NCBI RefSeq assembly: GCF_000250675.2
Contig: NC_018681.1
Location: forward strand, 744,001 to 808,000
From: Nocardia brasiliensis ATCC 700358
GTDB lineage: Bacteria > Actinomycetota > Actinomycetes > Mycobacteriales > Mycobacteriaceae
Direction of reading: 5' to 3'
DNA: 64,000 bases
Within the stretch, counting starts at the first letter, position 1, and every line of letters starts with the position of its first letter. Both the position numbers and the translations under genes were made by a program. The notes below the pieces were generated by a model. It made no database searches and was not told where the DNA came from. It was given only the letters and a program-made list of their open reading frames with translations. Of the stretch, positions 31,394-39,917 are shown piece by piece.

Positions 31394-33007
31394 TCACCCC
31401 TCGAGGCCGCGCAGCACCTTCTTGTCGATCTTGCCGACGGCGGTGACGGGCAGCGTGTCCGCGCGGCGGAGCACATCGGGCAGTTTGTAGGTGGCCAGAC
31501 CGCGGTCGATGAGGAACGTCTTGATCTCGGCCAGGGTCGGCATATCGCCGTCGACGACGAGGACGGCGCAGACCTTTTCGCCGAGCGTGGGATCGGGCAG
31601 TCCGACCGCGGCGGCGTGCCGCACGGCCGGGTACGCGAGCAGGTGCTCCTCGAGTTCGTCGCAGGAGATGTTCTCGCCGCCGCGATTGATCACGTCCTTG
31701 ATTCGTCCGGAGACGATCAGGTGACCGCTCGGCAGTCGGCGCACCAGATCACCGCTGCGGTAGTAGCCGTCGGGGGTGAAGGCGCGGGCGTTGTGCTCGG
31801 GCGCGCGGTAATAGCCGCGAATCGTGTAGGGGCCCTTGGTCAGCAGCTCGCCCTCCGCGCCGGGCGGCACGTCGTTGCCGTCCGCGTCCACCACCCTGAT
31901 CTCGTCGTCGGGCGAGAGTGCCCGGCCCTGTGTGGTGCACAGCAGCTCGGTGTCGTCATCGAGCCGGGTGTAGTTGAGCAAGCCCTCCGCCATGCCGAAC
32001 ACCTGCTGCAGCGTGGCGCCGAGCGCGGGGGTGACCTCGCGCGCGTTGACCTCGGCCAGCTTCGCGCCGCCCACCTGGAGCAGCCGTAGCGAACTCAGGT
32101 CGGCTTCCTCCCATTCGGTTGCGGCGCACCACAGTTGGGCCAGCGGCGGGACGACGGCCGTGACGGTCACCCGGTGTCGTTCGATCGCCGCGAAGGCGTT
32201 CTCCGGGCTGGGGTCGGTGACGAAGCTCACCGCGCCGCCCACGCTCACGGTGCCGAGGATGCCCGGGCAGGCGAGCGGAAAGTTGTGTGCGGCAGGCAAG
32301 GTCGCCAAGTAGACGTCGTCCTCGGTGAGTTCGCAGATCGCGGCGCTCGCGGTGGCGTTGTAGGCGTAGTCGTCGTGGGTGCGCGCGATGAGTTTCGGCA
32401 GACCCGTGGTGCCGCCGGAGACCAGCATCAGCGCGATATCGCTCGGATCGATCTCCGGCAGCGTCTCGCCCGCGCGGGGCACCGAGGCCAGATCGGTTCC
32501 GGCGCCGGGCTCGCCGACCACCAGCACGTGGCGCAGTGTCGGTACCGCGGCCCGCACCGTGTCGGCCAGTTCGCGATAGTCGAAGTCGCCGAGCCGGTCC
32601 ACGATGATGTAGGCGACGGCTTCGGAAAGTGCTGCCAGATGCTCGATTTCGGCCCGGCGGTGGGCGGGCAGCGTCAGCACCGGAATGATGCCCGCGCGTA
32701 GTGCGCCGAAGAGCACGGTCAAGAACTCCGGCACGTTCGGCAGCTGCACCACCACCCGGTCGCCCGGCGCGATGCCGAGGGCGAGCAGGCCGTGCGCCAT
32801 CCGGTCGGCCTCCGCGTCGAGCCACGCGTAGCTGCGCGTCTGTTCGGCGTCGAGCAGCGCGGGCCGGTGCGGATGCCGCCGGGCGGTGTCGCGCAGCAGG
32901 TCGGCCAGCGGGCGTCCGGTCCAGTATCCGGCGGCGCGGTAGGCGTCGGCGGCTTCGGTGGGGAAGCCGACGTAGCCCGCGCGATGCGTGGTGGATGTCG
33001 AAGTCAC
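31394..33007 (-). CDS. nbtT: Salicylate-AMP ligase / (2,3-dihydroxybenzoyl)adenylate synthase
   Basis: 537-residue adenylate-forming enzyme (MbtA/DhbE/EntE type) that activates salicylate for loading on a carrier protein in siderophore assembly. Motifs: A3 MLVSGGTTGLPKLIARTH, A5 QVFGMAEGLLNYTRLDD, A7 GYYRSGDLVRRLPSGHLIVSGRIKDVINRGGENIS, and the C-terminal lysine in LPVTAVGKIDKKVL. The GTG start at 33007 has GAGG seven bases upstream. An IdeR box lies 53 bases upstream of it. The peptide synthetase genes are not in the window, so nocobactin genes are split between loci, as I recall for N. farcinica. Confidence 0.92.
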   Translation of the reverse strand: MTSTSTTHRAGYVGFPTEAADAYRAAGYWTGRPLADLLRDTARRHPHRPALLDAEQTRSYAWLDAEADRMAHGLLALGIAPGDRVVVQLPNVPEFLTVLFGALRAGIIPVLTLPAHRRAEIEHLAALSEAVAYIIVDRLGDFDYRELADTVRAAVPTLRHVLVVGEPGAGTDLASVPRAGETLPEIDPSDIALMLVSGGTTGLPKLIARTHDDYAYNATASAAICELTEDDVYLATLPAAHNFPLACPGILGTVSVGGAVSFVTDPSPENAFAAIERHRVTVTAVVPPLAQLWCAATEWEEADLSSLRLLQVGGAKLAEVNAREVTPALGATLQQVFGMAEGLLNYTRLDDDTELLCTTQGRALSPDDEIRVVDADGNDVPPGAEGELLTKGPYTIRGYYRAPEHNARAFTPDGYYRSGDLVRRLPSGHLIVSGRIKDVINRGGENISCDELEEHLLAYPAVRHAAAVGLPDPTLGEKVCAVLVVDGDMPTLAEIKTFLIDRGLATYKLPDVLRRADTLPVTAVGKIDKKVLRGLEG

Positions 33008-33059
33008 GGCCTTGCCTCACAGATAACTCGAGCCGAGCGTGGATGGAGGATCTCGGCTT

Positions 33060-33078
33060 GTAGGTTAGGCAACCCTAT
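33060..33078 (-). promoter_or_regulatory. IdeR/DtxR iron box upstream of the salicylate-AMP ligase
   Basis: Plus strand GTAGGTTAGGCAACCCTAT matches the 19-bp IdeR consensus at 15 positions, with the left half TAGGTTAGGC perfect. It ends 53 bases from the GTG start. Confidence 0.85.
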
Positions 33079-33176
33079 CTCACCGCGGTCGGCGCTGCTA
33101 CGAAGGCTCTGACCGCCGCCGCGGCGGCTCGCGCGACCCTCGGGAAAGGCCGCGAATCCGTTTAGACTTCTCGGCT

Positions 33177-34055
33177 ATGAGCAGGTGGGATACCTCGGAC
33201 ATGCCCGATCAGACCGGACGCACGTTCATCGTGACCGGCGCGAACAGCGGGCTGGGGGCCGTCACGGTACGGGCGCTCGTCCGGGCCGGGGCCCAGGTGG
33301 TGCTGGCTTGCCGGAACGTGGCCAAGGGCGAGCGCGTGGCCGCGGAACTGGGGGAGCGCGCGGTCGTGCGCCGGTTGGATCTCGCGAGCCTGGCCTCGAT
33401 CCGCGAGTTCGCCGCGGCCACCGACGGCGCCGACGTGCTGATCAACAATGCCGGGGTGATGGCGCTGCCCGAGCAGCGCACCGCCGACGGTTTCGAAATG
33501 CAGGTGGGCACAAACTATCTCGGGCATTTCGCGTTGACCGGGCTACTGCTGCCCAAGATCTCGCAGCGGGTGGTCACCGTGGCCAGCGGTGCGCACGTGA
33601 TCGGCAAGATCGACCTGGACGATTTGAACTGGGAGCGCCGCAAGTACCAGCGTTGGCTGGCCTATGGCCAGGCGAAGCTGGCCAACCTGATGTTCGCCTA
33701 CGAACTACAGCGCAGGCTCGCCGCGGCGGGTTCGCCGACGATCTCGGTCGCCGCGCATCCCGGCTACGCCTCGACCGAATTGCAGTCGCACACCGAGTCG
33801 ATCCAGGGCCGGGTGATGTGGCTCGGCAACCGGGTGCTCGCACAGAGCGCCGAAATGGGCGCGCTGCCAACGTTGTACGTCGCCACCACGGAGGTCCAGC
33901 CGGGCGGCTACTACGGCCCGACCAAGTTCGGCGGATTGCGCGGCTACCCCGGCGTCTCGGGTTCGTCCAGGGCATCTCGGGACGAGGGCGTCGCGCGTGG
34001 CTTGTGGGAGCTGTCGGAAAAACTGACCGGCGTCAGCTACGACTTCGGCAGGTAG
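33177..34055 (+). CDS. Short-chain dehydrogenase, retinol-dehydrogenase-like
   Basis: 292 residues. TGANSGLG near residue 20, ACRN after beta-2 (an NADP-type arginine), NNAGVM, a serine in TVASGAH, and YGQAK as the active-site Tyr/Lys. C-terminal PGYASTELQSH and YYGPTKFGGLRGYPG are typical of the RDH/WW-oxidoreductase-like bacterial SDRs. TAGACT sits eight bases before the ATG and there is no ribosome site, suggesting a leaderless start. Substrate unknown. It is adjacent to but outside the iron-regulated genes. Confidence 0.85.
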   Translation: MSRWDTSDMPDQTGRTFIVTGANSGLGAVTVRALVRAGAQVVLACRNVAKGERVAAELGERAVVRRLDLASLASIREFAAATDGADVLINNAGVMALPEQRTADGFEMQVGTNYLGHFALTGLLLPKISQRVVTVASGAHVIGKIDLDDLNWERRKYQRWLAYGQAKLANLMFAYELQRRLAAAGSPTISVAAHPGYASTELQSHTESIQGRVMWLGNRVLAQSAEMGALPTLYVATTEVQPGGYYGPTKFGGLRGYPGVSGSSRASRDEGVARGLWELSEKLTGVSYDFGR

Positions 34056-34207
34056 GGTCCGCATCGTCTGCCACCACAAGGTGCATCTGCCGGTGTCGAC
34101 GGGGAGTGGTCCACATCACTCCTCGAACGGTGTCACACCTCGCGGCGCTGCGTCGTCCTCTCTGTGAACCGCCCAGTACGGCACGAATCAGAAAGAAGGC
34201 AGACATC

Positions 34208-34678
34208 ATGAGCGCTCGCTTCAACCTCTTCGGCAACCGCGTCGCCGCCAGCTTCGTCAAGCGCCTCAACACGGCGGGCCGGGTGGTCGCCGAATCCACT
34301 TTGCCCGCAGCGACTTACGAGCTGGTCAAGATCCGGGCCAGCCAGATCAACGGCTGCGGCTACTGCACCGACATGCACACCAAGGACGCCGCGCACGCCG
34401 GGGAGACCTCGGTGCGGCTCAATCTCGTCGCGGCCTGGCCCGAGGCCACCGTCTTCACCGATGCCGAGCGCGCCGCACTGGCGCTGACCGAGGAGGCCAC
34501 CCGGATCGGCGACGGCCGCGGCGTCAGCGACGAGGTGTGGCAGCAGGTGCAGAAGCACTACGACGAGGACCAGGTCGCCGCGCTCATCGCCGCCATCGCG
34601 ATGATCAACGCCTGGAACCGGATGAACGTCATCGCCCGCACGCCCGCGGGCGACTACACCCCGGGTCAATGGGGGTGA
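34208..34678 (+). CDS. AhpD-like carboxymuconolactone decarboxylase family protein
   Basis: 156 residues from ATG 34208 (AGAAGG eight bases upstream); the same frame is open far upstream through the SDR gene but that is a shadow. The redox motif is NGCGYCTDMHTKDA (CxxC...H) with the preceding ELVKIRASQ glutamate-containing helix, the AhpD core. Such proteins act as alkylhydroperoxidases or thiol reductants, in trimers. C-terminal AIAMINAWNRMNVIARTPAGDY is family-typical. Proteins of this group are the usual partners of ECF41/SigJ-type sigma factors; one is encoded 5.2 kb away here. Confidence 0.88.
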   Translation: MSARFNLFGNRVAASFVKRLNTAGRVVAESTLPAATYELVKIRASQINGCGYCTDMHTKDAAHAGETSVRLNLVAAWPEATVFTDAERAALALTEEATRIGDGRGVSDEVWQQVQKHYDEDQVAALIAAIAMINAWNRMNVIARTPAGDYTPGQWG

Positions 34679-34704
34679 ATTCCCGACCTGGTACAGTCGC
34701 CGAC

Positions 34705-34776
34705 GTGCAGCGCGCGTATTTCTGGTTTAGCAAGCCGGCCCTGGGTGGGCTGGTCTGCGGCAACCACATGCGCTGA
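34705..34776 (+). CDS. Aromatic-rich leader peptide of the DAHP synthase gene
   Basis: A 23-codon frame starting at GTG 34705 and ending at TGA 34774-34776. The peptide contains RAYFWFSKPALGG, with Tyr-Phe-Trp-Phe in a row, then LVCGNHMR. TACAGT (34692-34697) lies seven bases before the GTG, so the leader would be leaderless. A terminator-like hairpin follows at 34786-34819 and then the DAHP synthase gene. This is the layout of ribosome-mediated attenuation, sensing charged aromatic tRNAs. Comparable aromatic leaders upstream of DAHP synthase are known in Corynebacterium; the match here is by inspection. Confidence 0.75.
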   Translation: MQRAYFWFSKPALGGLVCGNHMR

Positions 34777-34785
34777 CGACATTCC

Positions 34786-34819
34786 ACCCCGAGCCGGATA
34801 TGGACCGGCTCGACGGGGT
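34786..34819 (+). terminator. Attenuator-like hairpin between leader peptide and aroG
   Basis: AGCCGG/CCGGCT stem (34792-34797, 34805-34810) extended by ACCCCG/CGGGGT across a 3-base bulge, followed by TTTCACG. It starts ten bases after the leader stop codon, so a ribosome stalled at the Tyr-Phe-Trp-Phe codons could affect its folding. Confidence 0.7.
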
Positions 34820-34860
34820 TTCACGTCCGTGGGTCGGCCGAAGAAAAGGAACCCACGACA

Positions 34861-35952
34861 ATGACACGAGCTGCCGACATAGACCCCCGGCATTGCGACC
34901 TCGATGACCAACGCACGATGAGCGTCAGCCCGCTGCGCTCGCCCGCCGAGGTCCGTCGCGTGCACCCGATCACCGACGAGCTGGCCGACACCGTCCGCAA
35001 GGGCCGCGCCGCCACCGTCGACGTGCTGAACGGCGCCGACGATCGCCTCATGGTGATCGTCGGCCCGTGCTCGGTGCACGATCCCGCCGCGGCGCTCGAC
35101 TACGCCCGTCGGCTGGCCGCCAAGGCGGCCGAACTCGACGACCGGCTGCACGTGGTGATGCGGGTGTACTTCGAGAAGCCCCGCACCACGCTCGGCTGGA
35201 AGGGCTTGATCAACGATCCGCACCTGGACGGCTCCTTCGACGTCAACACCGGCCTCGGCATCGGCCGCAAGGTGCTGGTCGACATCACCGCGCTCGGGCT
35301 GCCGGTGGCGTGCGAGTTCCTCGATCCGATCACCCCGCAGTACATCGCGGACCTGGTCTCCTACGGCGCCATCGGCGCGCGCACCGCGGCCAGCCAGGTG
35401 CATCGGCAGCTGAGCAGCGCCCTGTCCATGCCGGTGGGCATCAAGAACGGCACCGACGGTGACGTGCAGGTGGCCGTGGACGGCGTCCGCGCCGCGGCGG
35501 CCAGCCATGTGTTCCCGGGTACCGATCTCGACGGCCGGGCCGCGCTGATCCGCACCACCGGTAACCCGGACTGCCATGTGATTCTGCGCGGCGGCAGCAC
35601 CGGCCCGAACTACGACGCCGCCTCGGTGGCCGAGGCCTGCCTGCGGTTGGAGAAGGCGGCGCTGCCGCAGCGGCTCGTGGTCGACGCCAGTCACGGCAAC
35701 AGCAACAAGGACCACAACAAACAGGTCGACGTGGTGACCGATATCGCCGAGCGGCTGGCGGCGGGCGAGCCCGGCGTGGTCGGAGTGATGCTGGAGAGCT
35801 TCCTCGTGGCGGGCCGGCAGGACCTCACCCTCGGTAAGGCCGCCGACCTCACCTACGGGCAGTCCATCACCGACGCCTGCCTGGACTGGGAGACCACCGC
35901 CGGCCAGCTCGATCGCTTGGCCGATGCGGTCGCGGAGCGCCGTAATCGTTGA
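34861..35952 (+). CDS. aroG: 3-deoxy-7-phosphoheptulonate (DAHP) synthase, class I
   Basis: 363 residues, type I-alpha (AroFGH) enzyme condensing phosphoenolpyruvate and erythrose-4-phosphate, first step of the shikimate pathway. Signature blocks: LMVIVGPCSVHDP, MRVYFEKPRTTLGWKGLINDPHLDGSF, GARTAASQVHRQLSS, VGIKNGTDG, ILRGG and VDASHGNSNKDHNKQ. An N-terminal extension of about 30 residues is present. The start is preceded by AGGAACCC. A leader peptide and hairpin upstream imply attenuation by aromatic amino-acid supply. Its place next to salicylate genes may raise chorismate supply for the siderophore (inference). Confidence 0.94.
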   Translation: MTRAADIDPRHCDLDDQRTMSVSPLRSPAEVRRVHPITDELADTVRKGRAATVDVLNGADDRLMVIVGPCSVHDPAAALDYARRLAAKAAELDDRLHVVMRVYFEKPRTTLGWKGLINDPHLDGSFDVNTGLGIGRKVLVDITALGLPVACEFLDPITPQYIADLVSYGAIGARTAASQVHRQLSSALSMPVGIKNGTDGDVQVAVDGVRAAAASHVFPGTDLDGRAALIRTTGNPDCHVILRGGSTGPNYDAASVAEACLRLEKAALPQRLVVDASHGNSNKDHNKQVDVVTDIAERLAAGEPGVVGVMLESFLVAGRQDLTLGKAADLTYGQSITDACLDWETTAGQLDRLADAVAERRNR

Positions 35953-36008
35953 CAGCCGTGCCGGTTTCGGCTGCCCGCAAGGATGCGCGGGCAGCCGGGC
36001 CGTCGATC

Positions 36009-36551
36009 TCAGGCCCGGGTGGCGAGGATGCCGAGCAGGTCGCCGGCGGTGACCACGTGCACGCCGAACCCGGCGTCGGCGAGATAGTCGCGGAGCTTGC
36101 CGGGTGCGGGTTTCGGGCTGCTGCTCTCGGCTTCCGGTGTGCCGTAACCGTAGAAGAGATGCAGCGTGCCGGCGGGCGCGAGCAGCCGGCGCAGCAGCGC
36201 GAGTTCGGCGAGCGGTCGCTTTGTCCAGAACACGTTGACGTTGACCGCCAGTATCTTGTCGAAACCCGCTGCACCGCAGGCATGCTCGGCTAGGAACTGG
36301 GCTGGGTCGAGATCGGCGAGGCCAGTCTGCGCCAGTCGGACCTGCCCTGAATCAATCAGCGCTGCATGGGTTTTCGAGGCACGCTGGATCGCTGTCGCGG
36401 AACGATCGATGCCCACGACGCGTCCGTCGGTCGCCCGCGCGGCGAGATAGGCGATCGACTTGCTCGACCCAGGGCCGATTTCGAGTATCAGGTCGGTGGG
36501 CCGAACGCCCATGACCTCGGCCATCCACGTGAACCGCCGGTCGTCAGCCAT
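36009..36551 (-). CDS. Class I SAM-dependent methyltransferase
   Basis: 180 residues from ATG 36551; TACATT seven bases upstream and no ribosome site point to a leaderless start. SAM-binding motif I is LILEIGPGSSKS, motif II ends in VVGIDRS, and FDKILAVNVNVFWTKRPLAELALLRRLLAPAGTLHLFYGYG covers motifs IV-VI. Target unknown; small-molecule or lipid methylation is possible. It is divergent from the LysE-type exporter gene 124 bases away. The open frame continuing upstream to 37190 is a shadow of that gene. Confidence 0.83.
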   Translation of the reverse strand: MADDRRFTWMAEVMGVRPTDLILEIGPGSSKSIAYLAARATDGRVVGIDRSATAIQRASKTHAALIDSGQVRLAQTGLADLDPAQFLAEHACGAAGFDKILAVNVNVFWTKRPLAELALLRRLLAPAGTLHLFYGYGTPEAESSSPKPAPGKLRDYLADAGFGVHVVTAGDLLGILATRA

Positions 36552-36675
36552 GGTTCGCAATGTACGACGGGAACGCGGCCACTGTTCGTCGTTTGCGCCG
36601 GTCGAAAGGCCAGCGACCGACAAGTGGACCGCGACGCGGTGCTTGCGCTCGACAAGGATCGGCAGGGTGATCGAA

Positions 36676-37311
36676 ATGACGGCAGTGCTGGGTGTGGCGG
36701 CGGTGGAATTGGGACTGGTACTGACGCCGGGGCCGAACATGATGTATCTGGTGTCGCGCACGGTGGCGCAGGGCAGGCGGGCCGGACTGGTCTCGCTCGG
36801 CGGTGTCGCGGCGGGATTCGGGGTGTACCTCGTCGCGGCTACCGTCGGGATCACGGCGGTATTCGCGGTGGTGCCCGGTCTGTATCTGGCGGTGAAGCTG
36901 GCGGGCGCGGCATACCTGTTGTGGCTGGCGTGGCAGGCCCTGCGGCCGGGTGGGACCTCGGTTTTCGCGCCGACGGCCCTGGCCCCGGATCCGGCCGGCC
37001 GGCTGTTCACGATGGGGTTCCTCACGAACCTGCTGAATCCGAAGATCGCGATCCTGTACATGGCGTTGATCCCGCAGTTCGTGGTGCCCGAGCACGGACA
37101 GGTCTGGTTGCAGAGCCTTGTCCTGGGCGTGGTGCAGATCGTGGTGGCGTTGTCGGTGAACGGATTGATCGTGCTCGGCGCGGGCGGCATCGCGACTTTC
37201 CTGGCCGGTCGGCCACTCTGGTTGCGGGTGCAGCGCTACCTCATGGGCACTGTGCTCGGTCTCATGGCCGTCCTCGTCGCCACCGACCGCGCACGGCCCA
37301 CCCCGGCCTGA
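36676..37311 (+). CDS. LysE/RhtB-family exporter
   Basis: 211 residues (an in-frame GTG at 36667 with AAGGA upstream is an alternative start). Six membrane spans; the family signature LVLTPGPNMMYLVSRTVAQGRRAG is at about residues 15-38 and GFLTNLLNPKIAILYMALIPQFV at about 115-137. These proteins export amino acids or related compounds. Divergent from a methyltransferase gene. Substrate unknown. Confidence 0.87.
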   Translation: MTAVLGVAAVELGLVLTPGPNMMYLVSRTVAQGRRAGLVSLGGVAAGFGVYLVAATVGITAVFAVVPGLYLAVKLAGAAYLLWLAWQALRPGGTSVFAPTALAPDPAGRLFTMGFLTNLLNPKIAILYMALIPQFVVPEHGQVWLQSLVLGVVQIVVALSVNGLIVLGAGGIATFLAGRPLWLRVQRYLMGTVLGLMAVLVATDRARPTPA

Positions 37312-37374
37312 CCTGCTCGTTCGGCCGCTCGTGGCGGGCGGCCGAACGTGGCCGGGTGTGGCACGGTGAGCGGC

Positions 37375-38067
37375 ATGGTGCAATTCGGTGCTGAGAGTGT
37401 GGCGCTGGCCGGGTATTTCGGCTCGGCGGTCGGTGCGGTGCAGCATCTCGGGGAGCTGTTCGGGGTGTTCGCGTTCGCGAGTTCGGGTGCGCTGCTCGCG
37501 GTGCGCCGGGATTTCGACATCTTCGGAATCGTCGTGCTGGCGTGCAGCACGGCGCTCGGGGGCGGTGTCATCCGCGACCTGCTGATCGGGCGGACCCCAC
37601 CCGCCGCCTTCGTGGACCTGAGCTATCTGTGGACCGCCCTGCTCGCCGCGCTGGTGATCTTCTTCTGGCATCCGCCGCGCCGGCTCACCAAAGGACCGCT
37701 CGAGGTAGCCGATGCCTTCGGCCTCGGATTGTTCTGTGTGACAGGCACTGTCGTCGCCTATACCGCGGGTGCCGGTGCTCCGTCGGCGGCGCTGCTCGGC
37801 CTGGTCACCGCGATCGGCGGCGGTGTCATCCGCGACCTGCTCGGCGGCCAGACGCCGAATGTGCTTCGGCCCGATCAGATCTACGCCGTGCCCGCGCTGC
37901 TCGGCGCGATCTGCACCGCGGTGCTGTTGCATTTCGAGCTGTATCACGCGTGGACCGGTGCGCTGGCGGCGCTGGGCGCCATCGGGTTTCGCCTTCTCGC
38001 ACTGCGCTTCCGCTGGCGTGCGCCGCAGGCGCGCCGGCGACCGGAACCACGCGGGCATCTCACCTAG
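37375..38067 (+). CDS. TRIC-type cation channel family protein (UPF0126/YadS)
   Basis: 230 residues from ATG 37375 (in-frame GTGs at 37348 and 37366 also possible). Two homologous three-helix halves, each with the glycine-rich signature: STALGGGVIRDLLIGRTPP and TAIGGGVIRDLLGGQTPNVLR. Seven membrane helices overall, the layout of prokaryotic TRIC channels. C-terminal tail basic. It ends 6 bases before the stop codon of the convergent reductase gene. Confidence 0.88.
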   Translation: MVQFGAESVALAGYFGSAVGAVQHLGELFGVFAFASSGALLAVRRDFDIFGIVVLACSTALGGGVIRDLLIGRTPPAAFVDLSYLWTALLAALVIFFWHPPRRLTKGPLEVADAFGLGLFCVTGTVVAYTAGAGAPSAALLGLVTAIGGGVIRDLLGGQTPNVLRPDQIYAVPALLGAICTAVLLHFELYHAWTGALAALGAIGFRLLALRFRWRAPQARRRPEPRGHLT

Positions 38068-38073
38068 CCCTGT

Positions 38074-38622
38074 CTAGGACGTCAGTCGATAGGTCAGCTG
38101 GGCGAACTGTCCGATCCGGGTGACATCGACGAGTTCCAGCCGGTCGGAGAGAATGCGCCGGGGCAGCAGCGGCGCACCGGCGCCGAGGGTGACCGGCGTG
38201 ACGCCCGCGATGATCTCGTCCAGCAGGCCGGCGTCGGCGAACTGACCGACCAGCTCACCGCCGCCGAGCACCCAGACATTGCGATCGCCGGCCGCCGCGA
38301 CCATGTCCCGGTGCACCGGCTCGACCGCGCCGGATACGAAACGCAGGTTCGCGTCCGGCAGCGTGGGCAGCTCGCGGTGGGTGAAGATCCAGCACGGGAG
38401 GTCGCCGTAGGACTTGTGCCAGTTCTCGGGTTCGTCGTTGGCCAGGATCCACTCGTAGGTGGTCGCGCCCATGCACATCGCACCGACGCCGCCGATGAAT
38501 TCGTCGACATTGTGCTCGGCCATCTCGTCGGCGCCCGCGACCGTGAACAGCCAGTCGAGCGAGTTGTGTTCGTCCGCGAGATAGCCGTCGAGGGTCGTCG
38601 CCGTGAAGTATTGCGTCACCAT
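38074..38622 (-). CDS. Dihydrofolate-reductase/RibD-C family protein
   Basis: 182 residues. Starts with VTQYFTATTLDGYLADEHNSLDWLF, the pattern of RibD C-terminal/YyaP-like reductases, and has CMGATTYEWIL, WIFTHRELP, NVWVLGGGELVGQFADAGLLDEI and GAPLLP. NADPH binding is expected from VLGGGEL. The physiological substrate of this stand-alone group is unknown. The ATG is preceded by AGGGTAGG. Confidence 0.88.
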   Translation of the reverse strand: MVTQYFTATTLDGYLADEHNSLDWLFTVAGADEMAEHNVDEFIGGVGAMCMGATTYEWILANDEPENWHKSYGDLPCWIFTHRELPTLPDANLRFVSGAVEPVHRDMVAAAGDRNVWVLGGGELVGQFADAGLLDEIIAGVTPVTLGAGAPLLPRRILSDRLELVDVTRIGQFAQLTYRLTS

Positions 38623-38676
38623 GCGACCTACCCTGCCAGCGAATACTGACAGGGTGTGTCAAGGTTTTCTTCCTGA

Positions 38677-39849
38677 TCAGCGCGTGCCCGCACGCAGTCG
38701 GCGCACACCCTCATCGATCGTCTCGTCGCGCTTGCAGAAGGTGAAGCGCACCAGATGGTTCCACGCGGCGGTGTCGTCGGCGAACACGCTGAGCGGCACC
38801 GCGGCGACACCGAGCCGTTTCGGCAGCTCGCGGCAGAAGGCCAGGCCGTCGGCCGTGCCGAGCGGGGTGATGTCGCCGCACACGAAATAGCCGCCCGCGC
38901 TGTAGGTCACGGCGAAACCGGTGTCGGCGAGCGCGGCGGAGAGGCGAAGTCGCTTGGCGGACAGGTCTTCGCGCAGCCCGATGACCCAATCCAGTTCGTT
39001 GTTCAGGGCGTGCGCGATCGCGGGCTGGAAGGGTCCGCCGCCGACGAAGGTCAGGAATTGCTTGGCCGCGAGCACGCCGTCGATCAATTCCTTGGGGCCG
39101 CACGCCCAGCCGATCTTCCAGCCCGTGACGTTGAAAGTCTTTGCCGCGCTGGACACCACGACGGTGCGCTCGGCCATGCCCGGCAGCGTGGCCAGGCTGA
39201 TGTGCTCGGTGCCGTCGAACACCAGGTGCTCATACACCTCGTCGGTGAGCACCAGAAGGTTGTGCTCGCAAGCGATTTCGGCGATGGCCTGTAGGTCGGC
39301 CCGGCCGAGCACGGTGCCGGTCGGGTTGTGCGGCGAGTTGACCACCAGCATCCTGGTGGCCGGGGTGACGGCCGCGCGCAGGCTGTCCAGGTCGAGCACG
39401 AAGCGGTCGCCGTCGGCGACCAGGCGTGCGGTGCGCCGCTGGGCGCCGGCCAGCGCGACCGCCGCGGCGTAAGAGTCGTAGTACGGCTCGATCAGCACCA
39501 CCTCCGCACCGGGCTCGACCAGGCCGAGGATGGCGGCGGCGATCGCCTCCGTCGCGCCGACCGTCACCAGCACCTGGTTCTCGGGGTCGTACTCGGTGCC
39601 GTAGCGGCGGGCTCGGTCGGCGGCGATAGCGCGGCGCAGTTCGGGCCTGCCGCGGCCCGGCGGGTACTGGTTGAGGCCGTCGGCGATGGACTGCCGGGCC
39701 ACCTCGAGCATCCCCGCGGGCCCGTCGGTGTCCGGGAAACCCTGGCCGAGATTGACCGCGTCGTGGCGCACCGCGAGCTCGGTCATCTCGGCGAAGATCG
39801 TGGCGGCGAACGGGCGCAGGCGGGCAACGGTGGCGGGTTGCGGAGGCAT
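38677..39849 (-). CDS. dapC: PLP aminotransferase, DapC/Rv0858c type
   Basis: 390 residues, class I aminotransferase. Blocks: VNLGQGFPDTDGP, TVGATEAIAAAILGLVEPGAEVVLIEPYYDSY, NSPHNPTGTVLG, TDEVYEHLVFDG, the PLP lysine in VVSSAAKTFNVTGWKIGW, and RFTFCKRDETIDEGVRRL. Very close by eye to the M. tuberculosis protein annotated as N-succinyldiaminopimelate aminotransferase (lysine/meso-DAP pathway); similar proteins have kynurenine or cysteine-conjugate activity, so the substrate is not certain. TACGCT six bases before the ATG suggests a leaderless start. Confidence 0.88.
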   Translation of the reverse strand: MPPQPATVARLRPFAATIFAEMTELAVRHDAVNLGQGFPDTDGPAGMLEVARQSIADGLNQYPPGRGRPELRRAIAADRARRYGTEYDPENQVLVTVGATEAIAAAILGLVEPGAEVVLIEPYYDSYAAAVALAGAQRRTARLVADGDRFVLDLDSLRAAVTPATRMLVVNSPHNPTGTVLGRADLQAIAEIACEHNLLVLTDEVYEHLVFDGTEHISLATLPGMAERTVVVSSAAKTFNVTGWKIGWACGPKELIDGVLAAKQFLTFVGGGPFQPAIAHALNNELDWVIGLREDLSAKRLRLSAALADTGFAVTYSAGGYFVCGDITPLGTADGLAFCRELPKRLGVAAVPLSVFADDTAAWNHLVRFTFCKRDETIDEGVRRLRAGTR

Positions 39850-39917
39850 ATCCGCAGCGTAGTGAATTCGCCGCCGAGGCAGGCCGCCGGATGAGGGGCG
39901 AACGGTAGGGGGTTGCC

